A stretch of 64,000 bases of DNA from Virgibacillus_O xinjiangensis (GCF_042643145.1 NZ_JBHRSA010000013.1:24450-88449); one strand, 5' to 3'; counted from the first letter of the stretch, positions 23,479-32,189 are shown. Notes: generated by a model from the sequence alone, not told the origin. Numbers and translations: made by a program.

Positions 23479-23569
23479 ATTCTAGAACTCCCATTTAAAA
23501 AGGCGATAATTCCGGTAGATGGATGCCCTTGTGTTTATCAAGAATTATAATTAGATAATTTCTTTCAGG

Positions 23570-23632
23570 TTAGAATGCTTTTGTTTGGAACAGCTCTATC
23601 CCCATGCCGTACTGATCAATAAAGCCACAAAT
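23570..23632 (-). pseudogene. Relic of a LysE-family exporter 3' end
   Basis: On the minus strand this piece ends GIELFQTKAF then stop, against GIKLFQTKAS at the end of the intact LysE gene at 45266. A second matching patch (CCATGCCGTACTG, then TCAATA) follows directly, whereas in the intact gene the two patches lie more than 100 bp apart. It is a collapsed, internally deleted copy. Confidence 0.55.
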
Positions 23633-23691
23633 GAAAAAGAGCACTTCATCTTTGACTCAAGAGAAGCGCCCCCATATTAATTATCACTATT

Positions 23692-24588
23692 TTAATACCA
23701 CCAAACACATACCACCGTCAATTGCCCATCCTGCACCTCCGCATCAATGTTTCCGTTCATTTTTTCCATCAGGCTTTTAGCGATCGGCAACCCTAAGCCA
23801 GTTCCCTTCCCTGTCCGTGTCTGATCCGCTTTATAAAAGCGGTCGAACATATGTGTGACATCTATTTCACTGGATGGATCCACTGAATTGCTGATCGTCA
23901 ATTGGATCGAGGCCTCGGTTTTCTTCAGCCGGACGGCTACATCACCGGTGGAGTACCTCATCGCATTGACCACGAGATTTTCAATCACCCGTTTGGCAGC
24001 GGAAGGATCCACCATCAGGTCCCAGTCGTTTTCCGGAATATCGATGACAGGTTCTATATCCCTTTCATTGAATGCTTCGTAAAACCCGAACAGCACCTCC
24101 AAAACGAGCTCATTGAACGCTACCTGTTCCATTTTCAATGGGTAGTCTACCTGGTCGATGATCGACAGCTCGAAAAAGTCCTCCAACAACACCTTCAATC
24201 TTTCCGCACTGTTCTTGATGGTACCTATGTATTCCTTTTTCCTTTCGTCGCTGATTTCGTCTGCCTCCAGGAATTGGATATATCCCAATATCGAAGTCAT
24301 GGGTGTACGGATATCATGGGATATATGAGAGATCGCCTGTTTCAACTCGTTTTCGGTGGACTGCTTTTCTGCTTTCGCCTGCTTCGTTTTGTCAATCTGA
24401 TCATTTATTTCCTTGGCAAGTTTCTCAAAATCCCGATCATAATAGCTGACATCGATTTTCTTCGCTGTCTCCTGTCCGTTCAGCCGCTGGAGCTCGCGGG
24501 CTGCTCTTTTTATTTCCCTTTTCAATAGAAAAAAGCGAGTGAGTACCACGATAAAAGCTATTAGGATTATAATAGTGAAATACAACAT
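23692..24588 (-). CDS. Sensor histidine kinase of a BcrAB-linked two-component system
   Basis: The protein has 298 residues. One N-terminal transmembrane helix (about 2-22) leads to a HisKA domain with the phospho-acceptor His in ISHISHDIRTPMTS and an HATPase_c domain (NLVVNAMRYS as the N box, GTGLGLPIAKS as a G box). There is no extracellular sensor domain, as in kinases that rely on a partner ABC transporter for sensing. It is the last gene of the order response regulator, ATPase, permease, kinase, 21 bp after the permease gene. Confidence 0.88.
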   Translation of the reverse strand: MLYFTIIILIAFIVVLTRFFLLKREIKRAARELQRLNGQETAKKIDVSYYDRDFEKLAKEINDQIDKTKQAKAEKQSTENELKQAISHISHDIRTPMTSILGYIQFLEADEISDERKKEYIGTIKNSAERLKVLLEDFFELSIIDQVDYPLKMEQVAFNELVLEVLFGFYEAFNERDIEPVIDIPENDWDLMVDPSAAKRVIENLVVNAMRYSTGDVAVRLKKTEASIQLTISNSVDPSSEIDVTHMFDRFYKADQTRTGKGTGLGLPIAKSLMEKMNGNIDAEVQDGQLTVVCVWWY

Positions 24589-24609
24589 TCGGCCTCACCC
24601 GCTTTCTGT

Positions 24610-25359
24610 CTACTTGATTTCTTTCCGCTGGAAAATAACGCTTCCTACTGCACCAAATGCCAGGAAGCTTATCACCGGAACCGCCACGAGGGTCCATATT
24701 TCTCCAGTGGCCAATTCATCGACAATACTGATGTTATGCACCAGTTTAAAAATGGAATGACTCACAACCGGTTCGAAAAAAGGAAATTTGACTGCTAAAA
24801 GCTGCAAAGGATAATCAACGAAGATAAAAAACATCAGCAGAAATCCGATCGTTTTCCCACTATCGGTAAAAAGGATGGAAAAGATGGCCATGATGGAAGC
24901 AAAAGCTGCCCCATACAACATGATCAACCCAGTCGTCTGGAGGTAGAATGACCATTCCGGCATGTCTTGAAAGCCGAAGAAGATGGCACTCACCGCCGTC
25001 ATGAAAACCGGCAGAATCAGCGAGATGATCATGGCGCCAAACGAAAATACCATCAGTTTGGCGATATAAATACGCAGCCTGCTGTTGCCGGAGGAAGCGA
25101 TGCTTTTCATCGTGCCTCTGGAATATTCACTGGTAATGAAGAAACCCGCCAGGATGCTCGGCAAGAGTTTTACAATATTGCCATGGGCACCAAGGATATT
25201 ATGCAAATAGTATTCATCCACTGGTGGCAGTCCCGGTCCGCCATTATCGAATTCCAATAGAGGAAACAGGACAGATACTGCCATCAACAGGAGGATCAAG
25301 AACCGGAATGATCGCTCTTTCTTCAGCTTGTACCATTCTGCTTTCATCAAATTACCCAT
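24610..25359 (-). CDS. ABC transporter permease (BcrB-like)
   Basis: The protein has 249 residues. The ATG at 25359 overlaps the ATPase gene by 8 bp and has GGAGGTG 5 bp upstream, which implies coupled translation. Six hydrophobic segments are visible, with the ABC-2 type pattern: a basic start MKAEWYKLKKE and the segment TSEYSRGTMKSIASSGNSR after helix 2. With the ATPase it should form a BcrAB/lantibiotic-immunity-type exporter that removes peptide antibiotics from the membrane. The drug is not predictable. Confidence 0.85.
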   Translation of the reverse strand: MGNLMKAEWYKLKKERSFRFLILLLMAVSVLFPLLEFDNGGPGLPPVDEYYLHNILGAHGNIVKLLPSILAGFFITSEYSRGTMKSIASSGNSRLRIYIAKLMVFSFGAMIISLILPVFMTAVSAIFFGFQDMPEWSFYLQTTGLIMLYGAAFASIMAIFSILFTDSGKTIGFLLMFFIFVDYPLQLLAVKFPFFEPVVSHSIFKLVHNISIVDELATGEIWTLVAVPVISFLAFGAVGSVIFQRKEIK

Positions 25360-26275
25360 GCTGCACACCTCCAATGCGGTGGCTGAAGTATGACTCCAGG
25401 TCCTCTCCCATCGGCATGAACTCCTCAATCACCAATCCTTCATCCGTCAACAGCTTGGAGATTTTCCTGGGCATGTCTACATAGGCAAACAGCTTGATGG
25501 CCCCGTCCGGCATCACTTCGTAGGCTTGTGTGGATAGTTTGTTCTCCATGACGGTAGCAGCCCTATTCGGATTATCCACCTTAATATGCAGGTATTGCTG
25601 GCATTTTTCATTCAGTTCTTTGGCTGACAGCTGCTCCAGCAGTTCTCCGTGATGGATGATGCCATAATCCGTCGCCAACAAATGAAGTTCACTCAAGATA
25701 TGGCTGGAGATCAGCATGGTGATGCCATATTCTTGATTCAGCTTCTTCAGCAGCTCCCTTACCTCCACGACTCCCATTGGATCCAGCCCATTGATCGGCT
25801 CATCCAGAATCAGAAATTCAGGATCTCCCAATAAAGCTATCCCAAGACCCAAGCGTTGTTTCATCCCTAAGGAAAAATCCTTCGCTTTCTTTCGGCCTGT
25901 ATCCTGTAAGCCTACCAATGCCAGCGTTTTTTCAATACATTCTTTCCCTGGTATTCCTTTCAAAAGCCGGTGTGCCTCTAAATTTTCCGCGGCTGTCATA
26001 TGTGGGTATAATGCAGGGCCTTCAATGATCGTGCCGATTCGCTTTCTTGCCTCGATCACCTGTCGTTCATTGGTCTCCCCAAATAACTCGAAAGTCCCTG
26101 ACGTCGGATAAGCAAGACCGGTGATCACCCGGATCAACGTGGATTTCCCTGCTCCATTCTGTCCGATAAAACCGTAAATGGATCCCTTTTTTATCGTGAG
26201 ACCCACCTTATGAAGTGCCCATTTCCGATGATATTTTTTCGATAATTGGTTGGTTTTTAACACATACTCATTCAT
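25352..26275 (-). CDS. ABC transporter ATP-binding protein (BcrA-like)
   Basis: The protein has 307 residues. It has a Walker A, GQNGAGKST, near residue 38, the signature FSLGMKQRLGLG, a Walker B, FLILDEP, and the SSHIL switch, followed by a C-terminal extension of about 85 residues typical of BcrA-type subunits. It powers the permease encoded by the overlapping next gene. Four CTTAAG-like repeats upstream suggest control by the response regulator encoded just before it. Confidence 0.92.
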   Translation of the reverse strand: MNEYVLKTNQLSKKYHRKWALHKVGLTIKKGSIYGFIGQNGAGKSTLIRVITGLAYPTSGTFELFGETNERQVIEARKRIGTIIEGPALYPHMTAAENLEAHRLLKGIPGKECIEKTLALVGLQDTGRKKAKDFSLGMKQRLGLGIALLGDPEFLILDEPINGLDPMGVVEVRELLKKLNQEYGITMLISSHILSELHLLATDYGIIHHGELLEQLSAKELNEKCQQYLHIKVDNPNRAATVMENKLSTQAYEVMPDGAIKLFAYVDMPRKISKLLTDEGLVIEEFMPMGEDLESYFSHRIGGVQHG

Positions 26276-26360
26276 CCTGGTTTTCCTCCCTACAAATTGT
26301 TGCTAGAGCACATGCCAAAGATACTTCCCTTTGGCCACTCTTCTACTATAAGAAGGAAAC

Positions 26361-26400
26361 CATAAGAAAGTCTTAAGACAATTCTTAAGAAAACCTTAAG
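26361..26400. promoter_or_regulatory. Array of helically phased CTTAAG-like repeats ahead of the ABC transporter genes
   Basis: CATAAG at 26361 and CTTAAG at 26372, 26384 and 26395 recur every 11-12 bp, ending on the stop codon of the response-regulator gene. On the minus strand they run toward the ATPase gene and stop just before a TATAGT -10 with no good -35. That is the layout of a promoter activated by an OmpR-type regulator. Confidence 0.6.
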
Positions 26401-27085
26401 TTTTAAGCCGGTAGCCCATCCCCCAGATGGTTTCGATATATTCCTCATCGGGATGAGCCTTCGCGAGCTTGCTTCTGATATTGCTCATATGTACATTGAT
26501 CGTGTTGTCATCCCCATAGAATGCCTCATTCCAGACACTCTCGAACAGATTGGCCTTCGTAAAAACCTTATGAGGGGAGGAAACCATCAAACGCATGATT
26601 TCATATTCGCGTGCCGTCAGTTTCAGCTCCTGTCCGTTCACTGTCACTGTTTTTGCGTCTGTATCCACCATGATGTCTTTATGACGAACTTGGTGAACGT
26701 TTGGCAGTCCAGCCCGATGGTACCTTCTGAGACAGGAATCAATCCTGGCAGACACCTCTTCAATATCGAAAGGCTTGGTTATGTAGTCGTCCGCACCGGA
26801 CCTCAAGGCATTGATTTTCGTTTGCGTCTCCAGCTTGGCGGAGATAATGATGATGGGTATATCACTCTCTTCTGTCACCTTCTTCAGAATAACCTCCCCA
26901 GGCAAACCAGGAAGCATCAGATCGATCAGCACCATATCCCACTCCCGGTTGTCCAAATGGATCATCGCTTCTGTTCCGGAATAAGCCGGCTTCGGAGCAT
27001 ACCCATTCTTCTGGACAATGTTGCAAAGCAATCGATTGATATCCTCATCATCTTCAATGATCAATATATTCACTGCATCCTTCAT
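26396..27085 (-). CDS. OmpR-family response regulator
   Basis: The protein has 229 residues from the ATG at 27085, which follows GAGGGTG. A receiver domain (ILIIEDDEDIN, phospho-Asp in MVLIDLMLPG, Lys in YITKPFD) is joined to a winged-helix DNA-binding domain (ELKLTAREYEIMRLM to DDNTINVHMSNIRSKL). It is the partner of the kinase at 23692 and the probable activator of the ABC transporter genes that follow it. Confidence 0.92.
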   Translation of the reverse strand: MKDAVNILIIEDDEDINRLLCNIVQKNGYAPKPAYSGTEAMIHLDNREWDMVLIDLMLPGLPGEVILKKVTEESDIPIIIISAKLETQTKINALRSGADDYITKPFDIEEVSARIDSCLRRYHRAGLPNVHQVRHKDIMVDTDAKTVTVNGQELKLTAREYEIMRLMVSSPHKVFTKANLFESVWNEAFYGDDNTINVHMSNIRSKLAKAHPDEEYIETIWGMGYRLKT

Positions 27086-27457
27086 TCCAATCACCCTCAC
27101 TAACCATATCATTTATCGAAATGAATGGGTTGTCAAGGGTGGGAATGCTAGCGCGTAGCGAAAAAAAGCCTGACATAGAGCGGCTGTGATGCCTTGTATG
27201 TCAGGCCTTATGGAACAATGATATTAATAATGCAAGTAAATGCATTCCCAGATAGCAAGGGGTAATAACTTACAATGATGGCTTACTAGGACCAACATGC
27301 CGGTAGATTGGATCTTACCTGCAAATGAAGCAATCAAACCCGTGCTTAGAAAAAATTAAAACATTCTCTGGATATATATCAAGCCTATGCCTGCTGTTGG
27401 AGCAGGATGATATGATAGAATTTACAGAAAGAACATAAAAAATAAGGAGCTATAAGG
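27086..27457. other. Intergenic region with an orphan minus-strand terminator
   Basis: Besides the hairpin at 27168-27206 and the ribosome site of the thioesterase gene I see no gene here. Confidence 0.45.
27168..27206 (-). terminator. Strong hairpin with T run upstream of the response-regulator gene
   Basis: On the minus strand GCCTGACATA pairs with TATGTCAGGC and runs into seven T. No minus-strand gene lies between it and the next plus-strand gene, so it ends either a short leader RNA of the regulator operon or an unrecognised small RNA. Confidence 0.7.
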
Positions 27458-28228
27458 ATGCAGACTTCTACATTATATAAAAAGCTTTATCATATTGACT
27501 TGCGTGACGTAGATTTTAAAAAGAAATTGAGGATCAGCACATTATTCAGCTATTTTCAGGAAATTGCCAGTCTTTCTGCGGCAAGTATAGGTGTAGGCAT
27601 AGATGATATAGCCAAGAACTATGGTGTCGCCTGGATTCTCATGCGAATACGGGTAGAAGTAGTCCGAGTACCTGAATTAAACGAAGATATTACAATTGAA
27701 ACATGGACACATGAACCTGGAAAGATGGAGTTCAAACGAGATTTCGTTGTGCGTGATCAGGAAGGAATCCCTATTGTCCGAGCAGTTTCTGCTTGGGTAA
27801 TTATGGATTTGGTGGAGAGAAAAATAAAAAGAGCTTCCCATATCCCATTTGACTATCCATCTGACATAATAGAACCTGCTATCGATTACAAACTGAAAAA
27901 ACTAAAGCGTGGCGAGTCGATGGACACAGTGTATCAGAAAGTAATCGGCTACAGTGATATTGACTTCAACGGCCATCTGAACAACTCAAGGTATGTAGAT
28001 TTTATACTTGATTGTTTCCCTGTCAAAGATCATCAAACCCATGAAATAAAAGCGATTGAAGTAAACTTCAATCATGAGGCATTACCAGGGGAAACTATTA
28101 AATTGAAAAAAGGCATGTCAAATACCGATCCAAAGATAATGATTACGGAGGGGATTAATGAAGATAATCAAGAGGTAGTTTTTAGGGCTCAGTTGGAAAC
28201 CAGAAGATTAAATGAAAATAAAGACTGA
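27458..28228 (+). CDS. Acyl-ACP thioesterase family protein
   Basis: The protein has 256 residues with two hot-dog halves. The first contains LFSYFQEIASLSAASIG and VAWILMRIRVEVVR. The second has SDIDFNGHLNNSRYVDFILD, where the conserved Asn-His region of FatA/FatB-type thioesterases lies. It is expected to release fatty acids from acyl-ACP in the cytoplasm. GGAG precedes the ATG. It is a single-gene unit ended by a hairpin. Confidence 0.85.
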   Translation: MQTSTLYKKLYHIDLRDVDFKKKLRISTLFSYFQEIASLSAASIGVGIDDIAKNYGVAWILMRIRVEVVRVPELNEDITIETWTHEPGKMEFKRDFVVRDQEGIPIVRAVSAWVIMDLVERKIKRASHIPFDYPSDIIEPAIDYKLKKLKRGESMDTVYQKVIGYSDIDFNGHLNNSRYVDFILDCFPVKDHQTHEIKAIEVNFNHEALPGETIKLKKGMSNTDPKIMITEGINEDNQEVVFRAQLETRRLNENKD

Positions 28229-28285
28229 CGATTCCCGTTTCTTTTAGATACTTCCATTTTTTGAACCGTATTTTTAGGCTTTAGA

Positions 28286-28310
28286 AGGGTGGTGTGATGC
28301 ACACCACCCT
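28286..28310. terminator. Hairpin between convergent thioesterase and transporter genes
   Basis: AGGGTGGTGTG and CACACCACCCT form an 11-bp perfect stem. There is no T run, but the position suits a bidirectional terminator. Confidence 0.6.
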
Positions 28311-28320
28311 CCTGTGAATC

Positions 28321-29703
28321 TTAGATTGCTTTCTCGGCATCTGGGGTATCTGAAGTATCTGAAGTATCTGATACCACTTCATCTGTCGCTTGTTTTTCTT
28401 CTCTTAAACCGATGAGTAAGAAGTAAAGAACAATACCAATCCCCATACCCCAAGCGGCACCAAGCGTTGCTGTCACTATCCCGATGATCAGCACCAAACC
28501 ACGTGAGATATTACTGGAAACCATCCCCATCGCTACATATGCACAAGCAAACCCTGTCAATAGCAGTGTAACTGATAAACCAACCGGAAATAAGGGTGTA
28601 ATTATACCGATGACAGGTAAAAACAGACCAAGCGGAATCGCTAAAATATAAAAGTTCATCGGCCCGCCATAAATAGAATCCATCACGCGTTTTCCTTTCT
28701 TATACCGCTCAATCAAGAATATCTGTACCCCTGTCCATATTGGCCCATGAATCCAAAGAAGCGGACCCCCGGTGAGGAGTTGAGCGATATTTCTAAGAGA
28801 AAGTATGTAATGGCTTCTTGTTGGATTAATGTCTATCTTTTCATCGCTTCTTGCTTTGTCTGCCTCCTTTAAGAGAGTGTTGGCAACAATCAAATCACTA
28901 AACGCTAGAATGTAGATCATTACCCCTATGGGAAGCACAGACAGGATCATATCCCAGCTTGGAAAGCCAACAGCCCATATAGATAAAGTCGAAATCGTCT
29001 CTCCAATTGGCGGTACAAAAAATCCCCACGATAAATCGAACGATAGTTCTCCGGTTAACCATCCAATGATTCCAGCTCCTGCAAAAGCGAATAAAAGAGC
29101 ATTGGATCCAGCAGCCATTTTCAACTTTGATTCCGGCAGATTAGAAAAAGGAATGGAAAACATTAAGATCAATACGATGATCCATGCAGTTACCAATGTA
29201 ATCGGCATTTCCTGCAAGCGGTCCAGTTCCGACTGGAACGCCGCTATGGCCGCTCCCATGATAATCCCCGCTTTTAACGTCGTTGGAAACATTTTATTAA
29301 ATGTTTCACCGAGTTTGGTTATGCCAAAAAACAGTAACAATACTATGACAACAAGAAAGATAGCGATCATACCTTCAATGGCTTCTTCACCAGGTGTAAG
29401 CGCGTTCATAAAAACGATGGTTAATGGCAGCCCAGCTGTAATACCTCCAGCTGCATAGGGGTCTCCAAATAACACCGTTTGTGCAAGAACCCAGAATAAC
29501 ATGACAAGGCTCACCGTCCATGCGATTTCAAAAGAGACTTCAAAATATTGCATAACAAGTGGTGTTACCGCGCCGCACGTCCCAAGAAGCATCAGCCCCC
29601 CCTGTATGTGCTGACTTGGTGTCAATTGCAGGTGAACCCCAGGCACCCTTAATGTGAAGGCCCCCCATTTCAACCCTGGTTGTACCTTTCCATGTTTCGT
29701 CAT
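28321..29703 (-). CDS. Multi-pass permease, NCS2/SulP-like fold, substrate unknown
   Basis: The protein has 460 residues with about 12 hydrophobic segments. Segment order and sequences such as LFGDPYAAGGITAGLPLTIVFM and PTTLKAGIIMGAAIAAF resemble the nucleobase/sulfate permease superfamily. The C-terminus is a soluble SDTSDTSDTP repeat. Lying at the edge of the paa cluster, it could import an aromatic acid or another substrate of that pathway, but that is a positional guess. The long palindrome and a leader hairpin upstream suggest specific regulation. Confidence 0.65.
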   Translation of the reverse strand: MTKHGKVQPGLKWGAFTLRVPGVHLQLTPSQHIQGGLMLLGTCGAVTPLVMQYFEVSFEIAWTVSLVMLFWVLAQTVLFGDPYAAGGITAGLPLTIVFMNALTPGEEAIEGMIAIFLVVIVLLLFFGITKLGETFNKMFPTTLKAGIIMGAAIAAFQSELDRLQEMPITLVTAWIIVLILMFSIPFSNLPESKLKMAAGSNALLFAFAGAGIIGWLTGELSFDLSWGFFVPPIGETISTLSIWAVGFPSWDMILSVLPIGVMIYILAFSDLIVANTLLKEADKARSDEKIDINPTRSHYILSLRNIAQLLTGGPLLWIHGPIWTGVQIFLIERYKKGKRVMDSIYGGPMNFYILAIPLGLFLPVIGIITPLFPVGLSVTLLLTGFACAYVAMGMVSSNISRGLVLIIGIVTATLGAAWGMGIGIVLYFLLIGLREEKQATDEVVSDTSDTSDTPDAEKAI

Positions 29704-29733
29704 AAATTGTTTCTTCCTCCTTCTAAGTTATTT

Positions 29734-29759
29734 ATTAAAAAGGAATCTCCCTTTTTAAT
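29734..29759 (-). promoter_or_regulatory. Leader hairpin ahead of the permease gene
   Basis: ATTAAAAAGG-AATCTC-CCTTTTTAAT is a perfect 10-bp inverted repeat ending about 30 bp before the permease ATG, next to its AAGGAGGAAG ribosome site. It could act on translation or mRNA stability. Confidence 0.4.
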
Positions 29760-29874
29760 TACGTTTTATAACCCCTCCCCGTCCTAGACAGCAAACGGTT
29801 ATGTAGTCCTAATCGAGAGAATTATTCTAGCTTGACTACCGGCAGGACAACCATACCAGCAGTTCTCTATCCAC

Positions 29875-29923
29875 TAACAAATAAAAGTATATCGTTTTAA
29901 AAACGATATACTTTTATTTGTTA
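29875..29923. repeat. Perfect 24-bp inverted repeat (49-bp palindrome)
   Basis: Left arm 29875-29898 and right arm 29900-29923 are exact reverse complements around one A. The centre reads ATCGTTTTAAAAACGAT. It lies between the divergent permease and paaY genes, 172 bp from the former. It may be a regulator site or a bidirectional terminator-like hairpin. The core CGTTT-N3-AAACG recurs at the paa promoter (44834-44846). The rest of 29704-30193 holds no gene. Confidence 0.85.
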
Positions 29924-30149
29924 TATAAATAGTACTTAAACAAGTAGATTGTGTCAACATTATATTGTTAATATTTTAACTTTTTTAAAAAATAGTTTAT
30001 ATTAAATCCATCAACTACCAGCTGATAAGATACAGACTTCTTAACATTATGGTATTTGTTAGACTAGCTTGGAAAGCTATTTAACACGGAAGGAATTCCC
30101 AATTTGAAGGAAAAATTTGCAATTATCTACATTTATATACTTGCATAAA

Positions 30150-30158
30150 TGTTATAAT
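30150..30158 (+). promoter_or_regulatory. Extended -10 promoter element of paaY
   Basis: TGTTATAAT (TGN-TATAAT) lies 36 bp before the paaY ATG. No good -35 is visible, which extended -10 promoters tolerate. Confidence 0.45.
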
Positions 30159-30193
30159 AAATTTAATTACTGGAAATGGAAAGGAGTGTAAGA

Positions 30194-30715
30194 ATGGCAA
30201 TACCCTACAATAACAAGTATCCTGCCATCCACGATACTGTATTCGTGGCTCCGGGAAGTCATATAATAGGAGATGTTTCCATCGGGAAAGAGTCCTCTGT
30301 ATGGTTTAATGCGGTGCTGCGTGGGGATGAGGATTCCATTACGATCGGAGAAAAATGCAGTATTCAGGATAACTCAACCATTCATTTGTATGAAGGTTGT
30401 CCAGCACATATTGAAGACGAAGTAACAGTAGGACATAATGTTGTACTCCACGGATGCAAAGTTGGAAAGCGTTCCATCATCGGTATGGGCTCTACTATCC
30501 TTGATAATGTGGAAATAGGAAAAGAATGCATCATAGGAGCGAATACTTTAATCCCACCAGGGAAAAAAATACCGCCTGGTTCTTTAGTTGTTGGATCTCC
30601 GGGTAAAGTAGTCCGATCGCTTACGAAAGAGGACTACGATTTAATCCAACTTTCCGTAGATACTTATGTAGAAAAGGGGAAGGAATTCAAGGAAATATTA
30701 GAGGTTAATAGTTGA
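30194..30715 (+). CDS. paaY: Gamma-carbonic-anhydrase-like hexapeptide protein PaaY
   Basis: The protein has 173 residues from the ATG at 30194, with GGAG 7 bp upstream. It is a left-handed beta-helix of hexapeptide repeats (VFVAPGSHIIGDVSIG, VWFNAVLRGDEDSITIG), with the metal-binding histidines of gamma-carbonic anhydrases (NSTIHLY, VGHNVVLHGC) and the C-terminal helix. In phenylacetate clusters PaaY is a thioesterase that rescues the pathway from dead-end CoA thioesters. It is transcribed away from the main paa run under its own promoter. Confidence 0.82.
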   Translation: MAIPYNNKYPAIHDTVFVAPGSHIIGDVSIGKESSVWFNAVLRGDEDSITIGEKCSIQDNSTIHLYEGCPAHIEDEVTVGHNVVLHGCKVGKRSIIGMGSTILDNVEIGKECIIGANTLIPPGKKIPPGSLVVGSPGKVVRSLTKEDYDLIQLSVDTYVEKGKEFKEILEVNS

Positions 30716-30736
30716 ATATTCCCTTTAAGTCATAAT

Positions 30737-30765
30737 AAAAAGCTGTGTACAGAGCACAGCTTTTT
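30737..30765. terminator. Bidirectional terminator between paaY and paaI
   Basis: AAAAAGCTGTG and CACAGCTTTTT form an 11-bp stem with A and T runs on both sides, so it serves both convergent genes. Confidence 0.9.
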
Positions 30766-30774
30766 AGTCTCTAT

Positions 30775-31221
30775 TTATTCTATTGATATGAAGTAATGTT
30801 TTTTTCGGTAAGCTATTGCTTCTATAGAGGCAACGGTTTCCTTCTCTGTCTCAATTTCAATACGATAGAAACCGATCCTGTTATTCCGCCTCACCTCTGA
30901 AGCCTTAGCTGTTATAGTGTCTCCTTCTGCTGCACTTTTCATGAAATTAGTGGTCGTGGAAAGACCGACAGAAGCTTTTCCATAGGAGTTGCAAGCAAGT
31001 GCAAAAGCAAAGTCAGCCATAGTATATAGTAGTCCGCCGTGAACCGTTCCATGTGCATTTAACATATGGTCTTGAGCTTTCAGTTGAACGGTAGCTTCAC
31101 CTGCGCTAAAAGCGATAATTTCCATTCCCAAATGTGCTGCATATTGATCGTCTTTAAGCTTATTTAAGATCTCGTTGTAGTGGTTCTGATGAATCGAGAT
31201 TTCATCTTTCGTTTGAATCAT
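30775..31221 (-). CDS. paaI: PaaI-type hot-dog thioesterase
   Basis: The protein has 148 residues from the ATG at 31221, preceded by GGAGGG. It is a single hot-dog domain with the PaaI signature NAHGTVHGGLLYTMADFAFALA, whose Asn/His/Gly and Asp residues form the active site. PaaI hydrolyses hydroxyphenylacetyl-CoA and related side products to free CoA. It is the last gene of the run paaH-paaJ-hydratase-paaX-NMO-paaI and starts 24 bp after the NMO gene. Confidence 0.88.
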   Translation of the reverse strand: MIQTKDEISIHQNHYNEILNKLKDDQYAAHLGMEIIAFSAGEATVQLKAQDHMLNAHGTVHGGLLYTMADFAFALACNSYGKASVGLSTTTNFMKSAAEGDTITAKASEVRRNNRIGFYRIEIETEKETVASIEAIAYRKKHYFISIE

Positions 31222-31244
31222 CTCTACCCTCCTAAGACCCTGGC

Positions 31245-32189
31245 TCATAATATCCCTATACTTCCTTTTAACGTCTCCTTTGCTTCTGTAACCATTGTCT
31301 CCATCAATTCTGCCACAGATGGGCAGTCATTAATCAAACCTGCAATTTGGCCACTATTAACAAATCCGTTATCTGTATCTCCCTCAACAGCCCCTATCTC
31401 GTGATACTCTTCTCCGGTTTTTTCCATAAACATCTCTATAGGCCCGTCTTCTATTTCTGATAATTTATCAGCATAGTTTCCTTTCAAGATTCTGCGTATC
31501 TTGTTTGCGGGACGGCCAATAATTATGGTAGATTCATCTGTTGCTTTTAAAATAGATTCCTTATAATTACGGTGGAACATTGCCTCTTTGGTAGCGACAA
31601 ACCTAGTACCCATCTGGACACCAGATGCTCCTAGTGAAATAGCAGCCGCCATTCCCCTCCCGTCAGCTATACCTCCTGCAGCAATCACAGGGACAGAAAC
31701 ACTGTTGACCACTTGGGGTATCAAGGTCATGGTGGTACTTTCATTCAAACTATTAATGCCAGCAGCTTCATAACCTTCACAAACGATTGCATCAGCTCCC
31801 GCATCTGCCGCTTTCTTTGCCTGCTTGACAGTAGAAGAAACACAGATCACCTTGATATCTTTTTCCTTCAATCGAGGAAGAATCTTTGCTGGATTCCCTG
31901 CAGATAATGAAACCACCGGTACCTCTTTTCGGATGACCATCTCCACTATTCGACTGACTTCTGGATGTACGGAGACTGGAATATTCACACAACAGGGGCG
32001 ATCAGTATTTTCCATCATCGTACTGATTTTACGATCACATTCTTCTACAGAAGTGGTGCCAACGCCGATTGTACCTAGTCCGCCTGCATTTGAAATTGCT
32101 GCTGCTAAGTTGGGATCACTAATATTTCCCATCCCACCCTGGATGATGGGAAAATGTATCCCTAATAGATTCGTGACGAGGTTTTCCAT
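31245..32189 (-). CDS. Nitronate monooxygenase/FabK-like flavoprotein
   Basis: The protein has 314 residues and a TIM barrel of the 2-nitropropane dioxygenase/FabK type. PIIQGGMGNISDPNLAAAISNAGGLGTIG is at the start, GYEAAGIN in the middle, and VIAAGGIADGRGMAAAISLGASGVQMGTRF forms the FMN-phosphate site. It could be a nitronate monooxygenase or an NAD(P)H:enoyl or quinone reductase. Its place in a paa operon hints at handling an unsaturated or reactive intermediate, which is unproven. Confidence 0.8.
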   Translation of the reverse strand: MENLVTNLLGIHFPIIQGGMGNISDPNLAAAISNAGGLGTIGVGTTSVEECDRKISTMMENTDRPCCVNIPVSVHPEVSRIVEMVIRKEVPVVSLSAGNPAKILPRLKEKDIKVICVSSTVKQAKKAADAGADAIVCEGYEAAGINSLNESTTMTLIPQVVNSVSVPVIAAGGIADGRGMAAAISLGASGVQMGTRFVATKEAMFHRNYKESILKATDESTIIIGRPANKIRRILKGNYADKLSEIEDGPIEMFMEKTGEEYHEIGAVEGDTDNGFVNSGQIAGLINDCPSVAELMETMVTEAKETLKGSIGIL

